Assembly (NCBI GenBank): GCA_963573305.1
Contig: OY754334.1
Coordinates: forward strand, 34,651,614-34,715,613
DNA: 64,000 bases
Direction of reading: 5' to 3'
DNA from: Pyrrhosoma nymphula
Lineage: Eukaryota; Arthropoda; Insecta; Odonata; Coenagrionidae
The translations under genes and the position numbers were made by a program. The notes under the pieces are model-generated. The model was given only the letters and a program-made list of their open reading frames with translations, did not search any database and was not told where the DNA came from. Shown here piece by piece: positions 22,025 through 33,885 of this stretch (position 1 is the stretch's first letter; every line of letters starts with the position of its first letter).

Positions 22025-25000
22025 GATTTTTTTTCCAATTCGGTCACCTGTTTTTCTCTTCATCTATCCTTGCATCATTCACAAAAATTCACACATAAAA
22101 AATAACTTCCTCAAATCTCCTTAAACCATGGTATATGAATAGTTTTCCTCTATCTACCTATCGTAATTGAGTGCATATCCTTGCATCATTCACAAAAATT
22201 CACATATAAAAAAAAACTCCCTCAAATCTCCTTAAACCATCGTATATGAATAGTTTTCCTCTATCTACCTATCGTAATTGAGTGCATTTCTCCCGGTGGT
22301 GTAGAAATTTGTTTCGAATTTCAAAAAAAATTTATTATTATGTCAATGATAATGCACATTTGGTGCTAGTTCTACAACTCTGCCGTGTATGGAGAGGTTA
22401 TTGTTAAAACTATCACATCGAAAGTATCATTGCAAATCTCAAATTAATCATTTGATCTAACCTCCAAATGTCATAGGCGTGAATTTTTTTTCCAATTCGG
22501 TCACCTGTTATTCCCTTCATCTATCCTTGCATCATTCACAAAAATTCACATATAAAAAATAACTCCCTCAAATCTCCTTAAACCATGGTATATGAATAGT
22601 TTTCCTCTATCTACCTATCGTAATTGAGTGCATTTCTCCCGGTGGTGTAGAAATTTGTTTCGAATTTCAAAAAAAAGTTATTATTATGTCAATGATAATG
22701 CACATTTGGTGCTAGTTCTAACACTCTGCCGTGTATGGAGAGGTTATTGTTAAAACTATCACATCGAAAGTATCATTGCAAATCTCAAATTAATCATTTG
22801 ATCTAACCTCCAAATGTCATAGGCGTGAATTTTTTTTCCAATTCGGTCACCTGTTATTCTCTTCATCTATCCTTGCATCATTCACAAAAATTCACATATA
22901 AAAAATTACTCCCTCAAATCTCCTTAAACCATGATATATGAATAGTTTTCCTCTATATACCTATCGTAATTGAGTGCATTTCTCCCGGTGGTGTAGAAAT
23001 TTGTTTCGAATTTCAAAAAAAAGTTATTATTATGTCAATGATAATGCACATTTGGTGCTAGTTCTAAAACTCTGCCGTGTATGGAGAGGTTATTGTTAAA
23101 ACTATCACATCGAAAGTATCATTGAAAATCTCAAATTAATCATTTGATCTAACCTCCAAATGTCATAGGCGTGAATTTTTTTTCCAATTCGGTCACCTGT
23201 TATTCTCTTCATCTATCCTTGCATCATTCACAAAAATTCACATATAAAAAAAAACTCCCTCAAATCTCCTTAAACCATCGTATATGAATAGTTTTCCTCT
23301 ATCTACCTATCGTAATTGAGTGCATTTCTCCCGGTGGTGTAGAAATTTGTTTCGAATTTCAAAAAAAATTTATTATTATGTCAATGATAATGCACATTTG
23401 GTGCTAGTTCTACAACTCTGCCGTGTATGGAGAGGTTATTGTTAAAACTATCACATCGAAAGTATCATTGCAAATCTCAAATTAATCATTTGATCTAACC
23501 TCCAAATGTCATAGGCGTGAATTTTTTTTCCAATTCGGTCACCTGTTATTCCCTTCATCTATCCTTGCATCATTCACAAAAATTCACATATAAAAAATAA
23601 CTCCCTCAAATCTCCTTAAACCATGGTATATGAATAGTTTTCCTCTATCTACCTATCGTAATTGAGTGCATTTCTCCCGGTGGTGTAGAAATTTGTTTCG
23701 AATTTCAAAAAAAAGTTATTATTATGTCAATGATAATGCACATTTGGTGCTAGTTCTAACACTCTGCCGTGTATGGAGAGGTTATTGTTAAAACTATCAC
23801 ATCGAAAGTATCATTGCAAATCTCAAATTAATCATTTGATCTAACCTCCAAATGTCATAGGCGTGAATTTTTTTTCCAATTCGGTCACCTGTTATTCTCT
23901 TCATCTATCCTTGCATCATTCACAAAAATTCACATATAAAAAATTACTCCCTCAAATCTCCTTAAACCATGATATATGAATAGTTTTCCTCTATATACCT
24001 ATCGTAATTGAGTGCATTTCTCCCGGTGGTGTAGAAATTTGTTTCGAATTTCAAAAAAAAGTTATTATTATGTCAATGATAATGCACATTTGGTGCTAGT
24101 TCTAAAACTCTGCCGTGTATGGAGAGGTTATTGTTAAAACTATCACATCGAAAGTATCATTGAAAATCTCAAATTAATCATTTGATCTAACCTCCAAATG
24201 TCATAGGCGTGAATTTTTTTTCCAATTCGGTCACCTGTTATTCTCTTCATCTATCCTTGCATCATTCACAAAAATTCACATATAAAAAATAACTCCCTCA
24301 AATCTCCTTAAACCATGGTATATGAAGAGTTTTCCTCTATCTACCTATCGTAATTGAGTGCATTTCTCCCGGTGGTGTAGAAATTTGTTTCGAATTTCAA
24401 TAAAAGGTTATTATTATGTCAATGATAATGCACATTTGGTGCTAGTTCTAAAGCTCTGCCGTGTATGGAGAGGTTATTGTTAAAACTATCACATCGAAAG
24501 TATCATTGCAAATCTCAAATTAATCATTTGATCTAACCTCCAAATGTCATAGTCGTGAATTTTTTTTCCAATTCGGTCACCTGTTATTCTCTTCATCTAT
24601 CCTTGCATCATTCACAAAAATTCACATATAAAAAATTACTCCCTCAAATCTCCTTAAACCATGATATATGAATAGTTTTCCTCTATCTACCTATCGTAAT
24701 TGAGTGTATTTCTCCCGGTGGTGTAGAAATTTGTTTAGAATTCCAAAAAAAAGTTATTATTATGTCAATGATAATGCACCTTTGATGCTAGTTCTAAAAC
24801 TCTGCCGTGTATGGAGAGGTTATTGTTAAAACTATCACATCGAAAGTATCATTGCAAATCTCAAATTAATCATTTGATCTAACCTCCAAATGTCATAGGC
24901 GTGAATTTTTTTTCCAATTCGGTCACCTGTTATTCTCTTCATCTATCCTTGCATCATTCACAAAAATTCACATATAAAAAATAACTCCCTCAAATCTCCT

Positions 25001-27330
25001 TAAACCATGGTATATGAATAGTTTTCCTCTATCTACCTATCGTAATTGAGTGCATTTCTCCCGGTGGTGTAGAAATTTGTTTCGAATTTCAAAAAAAAGT
25101 TATTATTATGTCAATGATAATGCACATTAGGTGCTAGTTCTAAAACTCTGCCGTGTATGGAGAGGTTATTGTTAAAACTATCACATCGAAAGTATCATTG
25201 CAAATCTCAAATTAATCATTTGATCTAACCTCCAAATGTCATAGGCGTGAATTTTTTTTCCAATTCGGTCACCTGTTATTCTCTTCATCTATCCTTGCAT
25301 CATTCACAAAAATTCACATATAAAAAATAACTCCCTCAAATCTCCTTAAACCATCGTATATGAATAGTTTTCCTCTATCTACCTATCGTAATTGAGTGCA
25401 TTTCTCCCGGTGGTGTAGAAATTTGTTTCGAATTTCAAAAAAAAGTTATTATTATGTCAATGATAATGCACATTTGGTGCTAGTTCTAAAACTCTGCCGT
25501 GTATGGAGAGGTTATTGTTAAAACTATCACATCGAAAGTATCATTGCAAATCTCAAATTAATCATTTGATCTAACCTCCAAATGTCATAGGCGTGAATTT
25601 TTTTTCCAATTCGGTCACCTGTTATTCTCTTCATCTATCCTTGCATCATTCACAAAAATTCACATATAAAAAATAACTCCCTCAAATCTCCTTAAACCAT
25701 CGTATATGAATAGTTTTCCTCTATCTACCTATCGTAATTGAGTGCATTTCTCCCGGTGGTGTAGAAATTTGTTTCGAATTTCAAAAAAAAGTTATTATTA
25801 TGTCAATGATAATGCACATTTGGTGCTAGTTCTAAAACTCTGCCGTGTATGGAGAGGTTATTGTTAAAACTATCACATCGAAAGTATCATTGAAAATCTC
25901 AAATTAATCATTTGATCTAACCTCCAAATGTCATAGGCGTGAATTTTTTTTCCAATTCGATCACCTGTTATTCTCTGCATCTATCCTTGCATCATTCACA
26001 AAAATTCACATATAAAAAATAACTCCCTCAAATCTCCTTAAACCATGGTATATGAATAGTTTTCCTCTATCTACCTATCGTAATTGAGTGCATTTCTCCC
26101 GGTGGTGTAGAAATTTGTTTAGAATTCCAAAAAAAAGTTATTATTATGTCAATGATAATGCACATTTGATGCTAGTTCTAAAACTCTGCCGTGTATGGAG
26201 AGGTTATTGTTAAAACTATCACATCGAAAGTATCATTGCAAATCTCAAATTAATCATTTGATCTAACCTCCAAATGTCATAGGCGTGAATTTTTTTTTCC
26301 AATTCGATCACCTGTTATTCTCTTCATCTATCCTTGCATCATTCACAAAAATTCACATATAAAAAATAACACTCTCAAATCTCCTTAAACCATGGTATAT
26401 GAATAGTTTTCCTCTATCTACCTATCGTATTTAAGTGCATTTCTCCCGGTGGTGTAGAAATTTGTTTCGAATTTCAAAAAAAAGTTATTATTATTTCAAT
26501 GATAATGCACATTTGGTGCTAGTTCTAAAACTCTGCCGTGTATGGAGAGGTTATTGTTAAAACTATCACATCGAAAGTATCATTGCAAATCTCAAACTAA
26601 TCATTTGATCTAACCTCCAAATGTCATAGGCGTGAATTTTTTTTCCAATTCGGTCACCTGTTATTCTCTTCATCTATCCTTGCATCATTCACAAAAATTC
26701 ACATATAAAAAATAACTCCCTCAAATCTCCTTAAACCATGGTATATGAATAGTTTTCCTCTATCTACCTATCGTAATTGAGTGCATTTCTCCCGGTGGTG
26801 TAGAAATTTGTTTCGAATTTCAAAAAAAAGTTATTATTATGTCAATGATAATGCACATTTGGTGCTAGTTCTAAAACTCTGCCGTGTATGGAGAGGTTAT
26901 TGTTAAAACTATCACATCGAAAGTATCATTGCAAATCTCAAATTAATTATTTGATCTAACCTCCAAATGTCATAGGCGTGAATTTTTTTTTCCAATTCGG
27001 TCACCTGTTATTCTCTTAATCTATCCTTGCATCATTCACAAAAATTCACATATAAAAAATAACTCCCTCAAATCTCCTTAAACCATGGTATATGAATAGT
27101 TTTCCTCTATCTACCTATCGTAATTGAGTGCATTTCTCCCGGTGGTGTAGAAATTTGTTTCGAATTTCAAAAAAAAGTTATTATTATGTCAATGATAATG
27201 CACATTTGGTGCTAGTTCTAAAACTCCGCCGTGTATGGAGAGGTTATTGTTAAAACTATCACATCGAAAGTATCATTGCAAATCTCAAATTAATCATTTG
27301 ATCTAACCTTCAAATGTCATAGGCGTAAAT
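22025..27330. repeat. 346-bp satellite array
   Basis: Monomers start (at gaatttttttt) at 22481, 22827, 23173, 23519, 23865, 24211, 24557, 24903, 25249, 25595, 25941, 26287, 26634 and 26980. The spacing is 346 bp, with 347 bp twice where the T-run gains a base. Fourteen full monomers run to 27,326. Two partial monomers precede them: 22,025-22,175 (the first 151 bp) and 22,176-22,480 (from unit position about 42). Copies differ by a few substitutions each. There is no ORF over 60 codons anywhere in the array. Both edges fall at the same unit phase: the left edge at the T-run and the right edge just after ggcgt. Confidence 0.97.
22176..24210. repeat. Higher-order duplication of three satellite monomers
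   Basis: Diagnostic variants occur in the order (ccatcgtat plus ctacaactc), (cttcat preceded by ttccc plus ctaacactc), (ccatgatat plus ctatatacc plus cattgaaaat). The order is repeated exactly one block (1,038 bp) later: 22,176-23,172 matches 23,214-24,210. Monomers within a block differ, while corresponding monomers between blocks appear identical. A three-monomer block was therefore duplicated after the monomers had diverged. Confidence 0.85.
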
Positions 27331-29267
27331 TTCCACTTTAAGTCCATGTATTTGCCTTTTAATGGATAATCACGCTTACTTTCCAAGGAAAATTGTATTG
27401 TGTAAATGAGAGCAAAATGGATGAATAGATAAAAACTAAGCGTATAAGAATATGAAATGAAAAAATAAAGTACTACATTATTTTATTTACGGAAGAAACG
27501 TTTACACCGAATTCAATGCTTATCTTATGGGAGTTAAATTTAACAATGTACAAACAACCCCAGAAGCTATTCTCTTCAAAAAATTATTTCTTATTGCGTA
27601 CGTACACTATGATAGGAACATATACTCACGGTTTCACGTTTTTATCAACACTAGTTTGGGCTGTGTCAATGAGTGATTGAATCAGTCAGTCAGGACATCC
27701 GGCTTTATCTAAACAGTAAGTGAAAATTAAATGGACGGAGAAAGTTACAATTGACGGAGTCCTGCGGAAGCTGGGGTGAGAAATGATTGACGAAATCCCT
27801 TCACAGTGTAAGTACGAAATTAATTGAGCTCATGCAAGACAATACAACTTCCTAAACACTATAATAGAAGGTACATTAATTTGGAAGCATTTTCTGGCAA
27901 TCAAAATGAGGAGTTATGATGGTACCAATTGGTTAGCTGGAACGAGAATGGCTTGGAGAGTTCAGCATACCAATCTTCATATTGATGATTTTGATAAAGA
28001 TTAAAAGATTTATAAAATAATAGTTATAAAAAATAATAACGTGTCCGTTGTCCTATGTTGTTCCCAACAAAGTGAAGCTACTTGCCTACCAAAATGAAGC
28101 CTGCTTTTCTCCAATACTTGACGCGTAGGGGAGCGAGTTACCATTTGAATTGACCAGAAAGCAGTGTGCCCTCCGCTAGCTTATTTAATGACCATCACTA
28201 AATCTGAATGACAGACATTTGACAGGATTGGTGTGTGTTTGCCTGAACGTATTATTACACAAGGGAAATCGTGCACAGCTTTGTCAAGAGTTAAAAGCAA
28301 AAATGGATAGTCGTTACAGTTATTCAATGAATTATTCAGGGGAAATATTTTGAAAATGATAACGCGATGTACACTTTTAATTGTGCTTATTCTAAATTAT
28401 TATAAATTATTTGTTTCGGTGTAGCCCTTTAAATTAATTAATACAATGACTGCTCATACGTTTTAGCTTTACTCATTTACGATTTACTTTGAATTTTTTT
28501 GTAGATGGTTGAGCCTGAAGCATTTGGATTTAATTATTAATTGCAATTAAATGTATAAACTATATTTGAAGTTATTAAGTTAATTTATATGCAGTTTTAA
28601 GCAGACGGAGTATAACTATTTCTCTAGTTTATATCATATTGAGGAAAAGCTTGTTTGTTACAGTCCTTATATTTATGACTCCACAAAAGGGAAAAAGGGT
28701 AGTTTTCTAGAGCGTAATGCAGATTCCCACAGATCCAACACCACCTTAAAAGGACTGTCCTGGCCTGATCCCTAGCGACTCGCGCAATGCTCGGTATTTG
28801 TCATGCGCCATCATGAATGTTCTCAGGCTGAGGGAGAGTCGAATTCATCACAGTGATGTGCTTGCCTTCCCTTATGTGAGAAGCAGAGATGAGTGCGTTT
28901 GGGTACGCAGTGCTCGATTCTCAAACGTGAGGATGTCTTCAAAGCCTGGTCCTCGGGCAATGAGAGGTATGAATTTTAAGGGTGGTTGATCTTTTTGAAA
29001 ATGCAGAAGGAAATGCTTCGAAATAATTTCGCAAAGGAACTATGGAGATGATAAAGGGGAGACTATTTAAATGAACTGCGAGTCCCTGGGGATTAAATAG
29101 CGACTCCAACCTGGAAGACGGCCGAAGAAGACCTATAAAATCTTCCTCGGTTATCACTACTACGAAAATTCAATGTAACCTATATTTTCGAGAAACAACT
29201 GGTTTTAAAGGTGAAGTATTATTCCATGAAGTTTACGAAAGCTGGTTAACGCATCAATAGCTCTCAC
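27331..29267. other. No gene recognised
   Basis: AT-rich sequence from the satellite edge to the PLE target site. A 63-codon frame at 28,798-28,989 has no recognisable product. Confidence 0.45.
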
Positions 29268-29575
29268 CAAGTAATTATCCAAAAACTGTTGATATCAGGC
29301 CTGACATCGGGTAAATGATGGATGTCCATGTTGAGAAAAACAAAATTTGTATACGTACATTGTTTTAGGGTTTCCATCCGAGTAAGGAAGTTAGCTGCTT
29401 CCAACGTTTCGACGGAATACTCCTCCATCGTCTTCAGATAAATGACTTGTAGGACATTCTGTCAACTCTTATATACCCGTCTAAACGAGGAGACATTGTT
29501 GTCTCCATTTTTCGTCGGTTTTCAAATTAACGGTTTCCATTCCCTGCTTAGGTTGTACCAAGAGTCCCAATTTAA

Positions 29576-32349
29576 CACTTGAAGGTCGGGAGTTGGTTGC
29601 CTATCGAAAAGGTCGGCAAGCGGTCAATTGACCACTTGGCGTTTTTTAGGGTTTTGTCTTGCTCTCTATGCATTTAGATGTCCATTATTAATATTTTTTT
29701 ATATTATATGTGTTTTTCACTCTTCAGTTTGACCCTTGACGGTTTTCCAAAGTGAGTATAGTCTTACTTGTGACGAGTTTTCCATTTTCCCAGGTAGTAA
29801 AATACGTAAGTCATTTTACTTCAGTATCAATCTTTAAATAAACCTTATTGTATGAAGAAAGTGTAATCTGCCGACAAAACACTTTATGGTGAAAAATCGG
29901 TTGTTCTGGAGAACAAGTCAAATTGGCGGGTAAGTGCAAAAATTGCCTTTTACGGGAAGTATTACGCTATCAACTTATATTAATTATCGTTTATTGTTTT
30001 TCGTTACCATAAAATGATTGAAATGAAATATCTTACTATGCTTTTTTTAGGAGAGAAAACAAAAAATAATCGTGTACAGAAAACAAGCATTTCCTTTTCC
30101 ATCCCCTTACTTGCGATAACATCCTTGTTGCGGTTTGCTAAAATATATTTTTTACAAAAACCAGACTGAAAATACATTATTAGGACATTACTTTGACGGT
30201 ATGAAGACCTTACTGAAGTGTTAAAATTACACAAATAGTAAAGTAAAATGTTTTACAAAAAAGGCGCAAAATCTTGATTTTAGTAAAATAGTCTACTTTT
30301 GGTTCTCCTCGCATTTCTTGCAAACCCTTATTTCACCTTGACATTTATCAAACATACGTTTTGACATTTGTGAAATGACTTCCTTGTTTTGTTTACAGAG
30401 TCCGATTTCGCATTGTTTACGACCAACTACGTCAGAAGGAACGACTTCTGCGACATGCGGGGTAATCCTACGGTCCACGTACAGTTTTGACATTTCTTGC
30501 ACAAATTACAGAATGAACAATTTACGTGAGATATTTGAGTTAAAGGCTAATTTGTATAGGGAATGAGTATTTATTATAGCTAGATCTAGAATGTTATAGA
30601 AAACATGAACAGGCCATTGCCGTGTGACAGCCTGCACACTGTATTTTCGAGTCATTTGGTCAACAAAGTCGACTCCACATTTGTCGTTATTGTAAAAAAA
30701 GTGGTGTCCGATTTCTCTTTTTCGGTCTCTGTGTCGATTTGAACACCAGGGTGCATAGGTACTTCTAAGTATAAGAACATTTTTTTTTAGATTTCGCTTG
30801 ATAGTCTGTCAGGGTTTTAACTTCCTGCTTTTAAATAGCAGTACTAAAACGAACATCTTTAGGTTTTTTTCAAAGACGGCAGTACTTCTTTCCTATTTCA
30901 ATTTAGCGTACCTACAAGGGCAGTTTTGTTCATGCTGGGGTATTTCGCAAGATTCAAGGTGGTAAAGAAACGATCAGTTATCACGTTTCTACCCTTGATT
31001 AGGAATGGCTGTACAAGAAGAGTGAAAATATTTTTGCCAACTCCTTCTGTGCTTGCCCTTCCCTTTTCCTTGCCTAGGCAGGAAATAGCAATGACCACGT
31101 ATCTGATTTTTACGTCGGTAGCAATCCAAAATTTAATCCCGAACTTGTCCGGTTTATTCGCCATGTATCTATTGTAAAAAGGGGCTCATGCATTCCGTCC
31201 GTTACAGCTTCTCGTCGACGGTAATACTATCCCCATGTTTGTTGCATGCTAATCAATTGTCAACAATCTTATTCCAAAATTCTGAAACCAAGCAAAATGT
31301 AGTGGTTTTGTTTTAGGTGAGCACGACTATCTTTGTCATCAAAACTTAAAAATCTCAAGATTTCTTTGAACCAATCGCTACTCATTGTCATCGAATAAAA
31401 TTGTTGGCCCCATTGCGAGTGCCACAGATCATTTACATGAGTTGATTTAGCTACACAAACCCCGCGTGAATACAAAATAGAAAGTAACACGTCTAGCTCT
31501 TCTAGTAGTAGTGACCACGACTCATAGTGCAGCACTTTACGAGCCTTCTTTTCAGCGTAAAGTTTTAGAAGTCTTAGCAATGGTTTAGTAAAATAAAAAC
31601 ATCAAGGCACTACTGTAAAATCTTCCTCTAAGTGGTGCTTAGCGTAACATGTAGGTCCTCATAATTCTTTGAGTATATTCATTGCACCACACCTACCAGT
31701 ATGATCGACAGGCGCAATACGAGTCCAAACAGTGTTATCTTTGGCCGTTTCCTTCCCACCAATTTTTGCCCTTCCAGGTAACGAAACATCATTCCACTTC
31801 TTCGCCTTCGGCTTCGCCAGCGTTTCCAGCGAGCAGTGGAGTGGGTAGAACTCTTTCAGATATTTGAAAAAAATGCTAAGATGACAAACCAGACGCTCAA
31901 TCATAGTGTTCAAGCACATCGATACTCCATACAAGCGTAAAGTGATCAAGTAAAAATCGTTGTCTATACTCAGTAATATTATGAGATTGAAACGGCGTGC
32001 GTCAGTAAACAATTTTAAAAAATTAAATAAATGAGCGGGGATTAGGTAAACATTACAGTTAAATACTATTTCAATGAAGATACAGGGAAAAATAAATCCC
32101 AAATATCACTAACTTTTACAAAAAGCTAAAGGCGCAATAGTTGTCAATTGACCACTCGCCGACCTTTTAGGTAGACTCGCCTGTTACTAAGCTACTAAAT
32201 TTTTATTTCGTAATATTTTACATGGTGATTTAAGACCCTAATATATTAAAAATCAGTTAATATCAATCTCATACAAAAATATTAGTTTTCGAGTTAGTGC
32301 CGAGCAAAATACCGAAACGGTCAATTAACCGCTATCCGGCATTCTAGTG
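29576..32349 (-). mobile_element. piggyBac-like DNA transposon, nested
   Basis: The 2,774-bp element has terminal repeats cacttgaaggtcgg (29,576) and, on the other strand at 32,349, cactagaatgccgg (11 of 14 match). The left flank is TTAA (29,572-29,575) and the right flank TTGA (32,350-32,353, one change). Removing the element restores the PLE arm: cccaattTAA joins ggtcttattttccagcc, which matches the arm's partner near 33,400. Subterminal inverted repeats lie at 29,610-29,630 and 32,145-32,165, around a palindromic ggtcaattgacc. TTAA targeting is the hallmark of piggyBac. Confidence 0.88.
30293..31830 (-). pseudogene. piggyBac-type transposase, inactivated
   Basis: Pieces in order on the minus strand cover the family from N- to C-terminus. 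VWTRIAPVDHTGRCGAMNIL (about 31,725-31,665) matches the N-terminal region, and a LWHSQWGQQFY ... ILRFLSFDDK block lies at 31,269-31,580. ITVDEKL is near 31,210 and KPDKFGIKFW near 31,150; GRNVITDRFF is near 30,975 and GVDFVDQM near 30,660. A cysteine-rich C-terminal zinc-binding tract (CEIGLC ... CQGEIRVCKKC) lies at 30,293-30,430. The aspartates in ITVDE, VITDR and GVDFVD correspond to the three catalytic aspartates of piggyBac. In-frame stops (after NILKEL, after DEKL, and before FVQEMSK) and a frameshift near 31,250 make it non-functional. Confidence 0.88.
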
Positions 32350-32551
32350 TTGAGGTCTTATTTTCCAGCCTGATTCCAACGGCTTCTTTTAGTAGACGCT
32401 CCCAATACCCTTTGGCTTTGGAGACCAGTTGAGCATCATCAAAGGAGATGATATGGTCTTCTGATAGATTCAGCGAAGGCAGATTTCTCCGGATGGAGCA
32501 ATCTAATACACCTCCTGTGTTCCTTGATCAATCAATGATTACAAGTAAAAG

Positions 32552-33490
32552 CTCCAACTGATCCTTCAAGACGCGGCATATCGTCCTTTGAAATGCGAAC
32601 CCACTGACAGCAAAGTAAGAAAGACAATTGAGCTGATTAAGAAAGCAGATTTCCCGGAAGAAAACCAGAAGGAACCTTGTGCCATACAGGTAAGCCCCAG
32701 TACCACTAAGGATATACTGCCTGCCTAAAATACATCTACTCCCATTATGAGTGTCATTGACTCTTCTACTTACAACCTTGCCAAATATCTCACCAGTGTC
32801 TTGGCCCTTCGTGGGAACATGTGAGCACCACATAAAGAACTCGGCACAGTTTGTCAAGACTACAAGATTTCCACCTTGCTCAAACTAACATCATGGCCAG
32901 TTACGACATCCTGTCCTTATGCACTCGTGTTCCATTGAAGGAGACGTTTCAGCTTCTGGAAGCCCGTTTTGACCAAAAGACAGTCAGTCAATTTCACCAC
33001 GTACTGAATTCTAAGTATTTCCTCCACAATGGAAAATATTACGAGCAAGTAGATGGTGTTGCAATGGGATCACCACTCTCTCCTGCCATTGCGAATTTCT
33101 TTATGGAAGACTTCGTAGAAAGAGCCCTAGCGTCTGCCGCACTAAAGCCGAAATACTATTTCCGCTACGTAGATGACACATGTATTGTTTGGCCACATGG
33201 ACCCAAGGCACTGGAGAACTTCCTTGAAGTTCCTTAGCCTATCAAAAGACCATAAATGGTCTTTTGATAGGCTATGTTCAGCCAAGCTATGTTCAGGTGA
33301 CATGATAGTCATCTCCTTTGGTGATGCTCAACTGTTCTCCAAAGCCAAAGGGTACTGGGAGCGCCTACTAAAAGAAGCCGTTGGAATCAGGCTGGAAAAT
33401 AATACGTTAAATCAGTACTCTGGGTACAACCTAAGCAGGGAATTGAAACAGTTAAATCGAAAAATAACGGAAAAAGGAGACAAAAATACC
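32552..33490 (+). pseudogene. Penelope-like reverse transcriptase, broken
   Basis: The first segment reads AYRPLKCEPTDSKVRKTIEL (from about 32,576), an N-terminal RT region of PLEs. After frameshifts come STYNLAKYLTSVL and IKNSAQFV. The open part at 32,851-33,237 has ASYDILSLCTRVPLKETFQL, GVAMGSPLSPAIANFFME and YFRYVDD (YVDD at 33,166-33,177), the RT catalytic core. The frame then meets an 18-bp-arm palindrome and resumes with ISFGDAQLFSKAKGYWERLL (from about 33,304), the C-terminal tail that follows the GIY-YIG domain. The connector and nearly all of the endonuclease domain are missing, so this copy could not move by itself. The tail is also present antisense in the left arm (about 32,370-32,480). 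Confidence 0.9.
33235..33274. repeat. Perfect palindrome at PLE deletion point
   Basis: The 18-bp arms tagcctatcaaaagacca and their exact reverse complement flank a 4-base loop (taaa). It lies exactly where the RT core stops and the C-terminal tail begins, so it probably marks the internal-deletion or template-switch point. Confidence 0.9.
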
Positions 33491-33885
33491 CCCTCGTTTA
33501 GACGGTTGACAGATTGTCCTGCAAACCATTGCTCTGAAGACGATGGAGGAGTATTCCGTCGAAACATAACCACACTGTGGCATATTAATGTTTACATGAT
33601 TATGCCACAGTGTGGTGAAACGCCCGTCGTGCCAGCAAAATAATGTTTGTGGAAATTACAAAGTTGGCTTTTTCTCAACAAGTTATTCTCCGTTGATAAT
33701 GGTCTATTTTAGCAATCTTTTTTATACATAAGCTCAAAACCATGTTAATTAGAACCCCTGTGGTCAGCTAGCGTCGTCAGGTCCGTAATGAGCTGCAGAG
33801 ATTCTTTTCCCGTATATATTAATACGATTGAGCTAGTCAGGCGTGCGCTGATTGGCCGGATGGACCTTTTAATTTGGTTGTTGGT

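Larger units (their letters stand above)
29268..33691 (+). mobile_element. Penelope-like element 1, with inverted arms
   Basis: The element spans about 29,281-33,678. Imperfect 13-bp flanks (caagtaattatcc at 29,268-29,280 and caagttattctcc at 33,679-33,691; 11 of 13 match) look like a target duplication. The left arm (29,406-29,575 continuing at 32,354-32,456) is the reverse complement of the element's own 3' part (about 33,318-33,565). This includes the antisense end of the coding region and the GAAAC-bearing hairpin. Such partial inverted terminal copies are characteristic of PLEs. The RT frame is on +. Its end sequences (gttgagaaaaac near 29,332; acaaagttggctttttctca near 33,658) match the short element at 40.8 kb. 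The left arm is split by the piggyBac-like insertion. Confidence 0.8.

Noticed and set aside
22025..27330. CRISPR-like array
   Set aside because: The repeats are 346-bp contiguous monomers with no unique spacers, in a eukaryotic context. This is a satellite.
22025..27330. Tandem retrozyme (hammerhead-bearing satellite)
   Set aside because: I looked for CTGANGA followed by GAAA on both strands of the monomer and found none.
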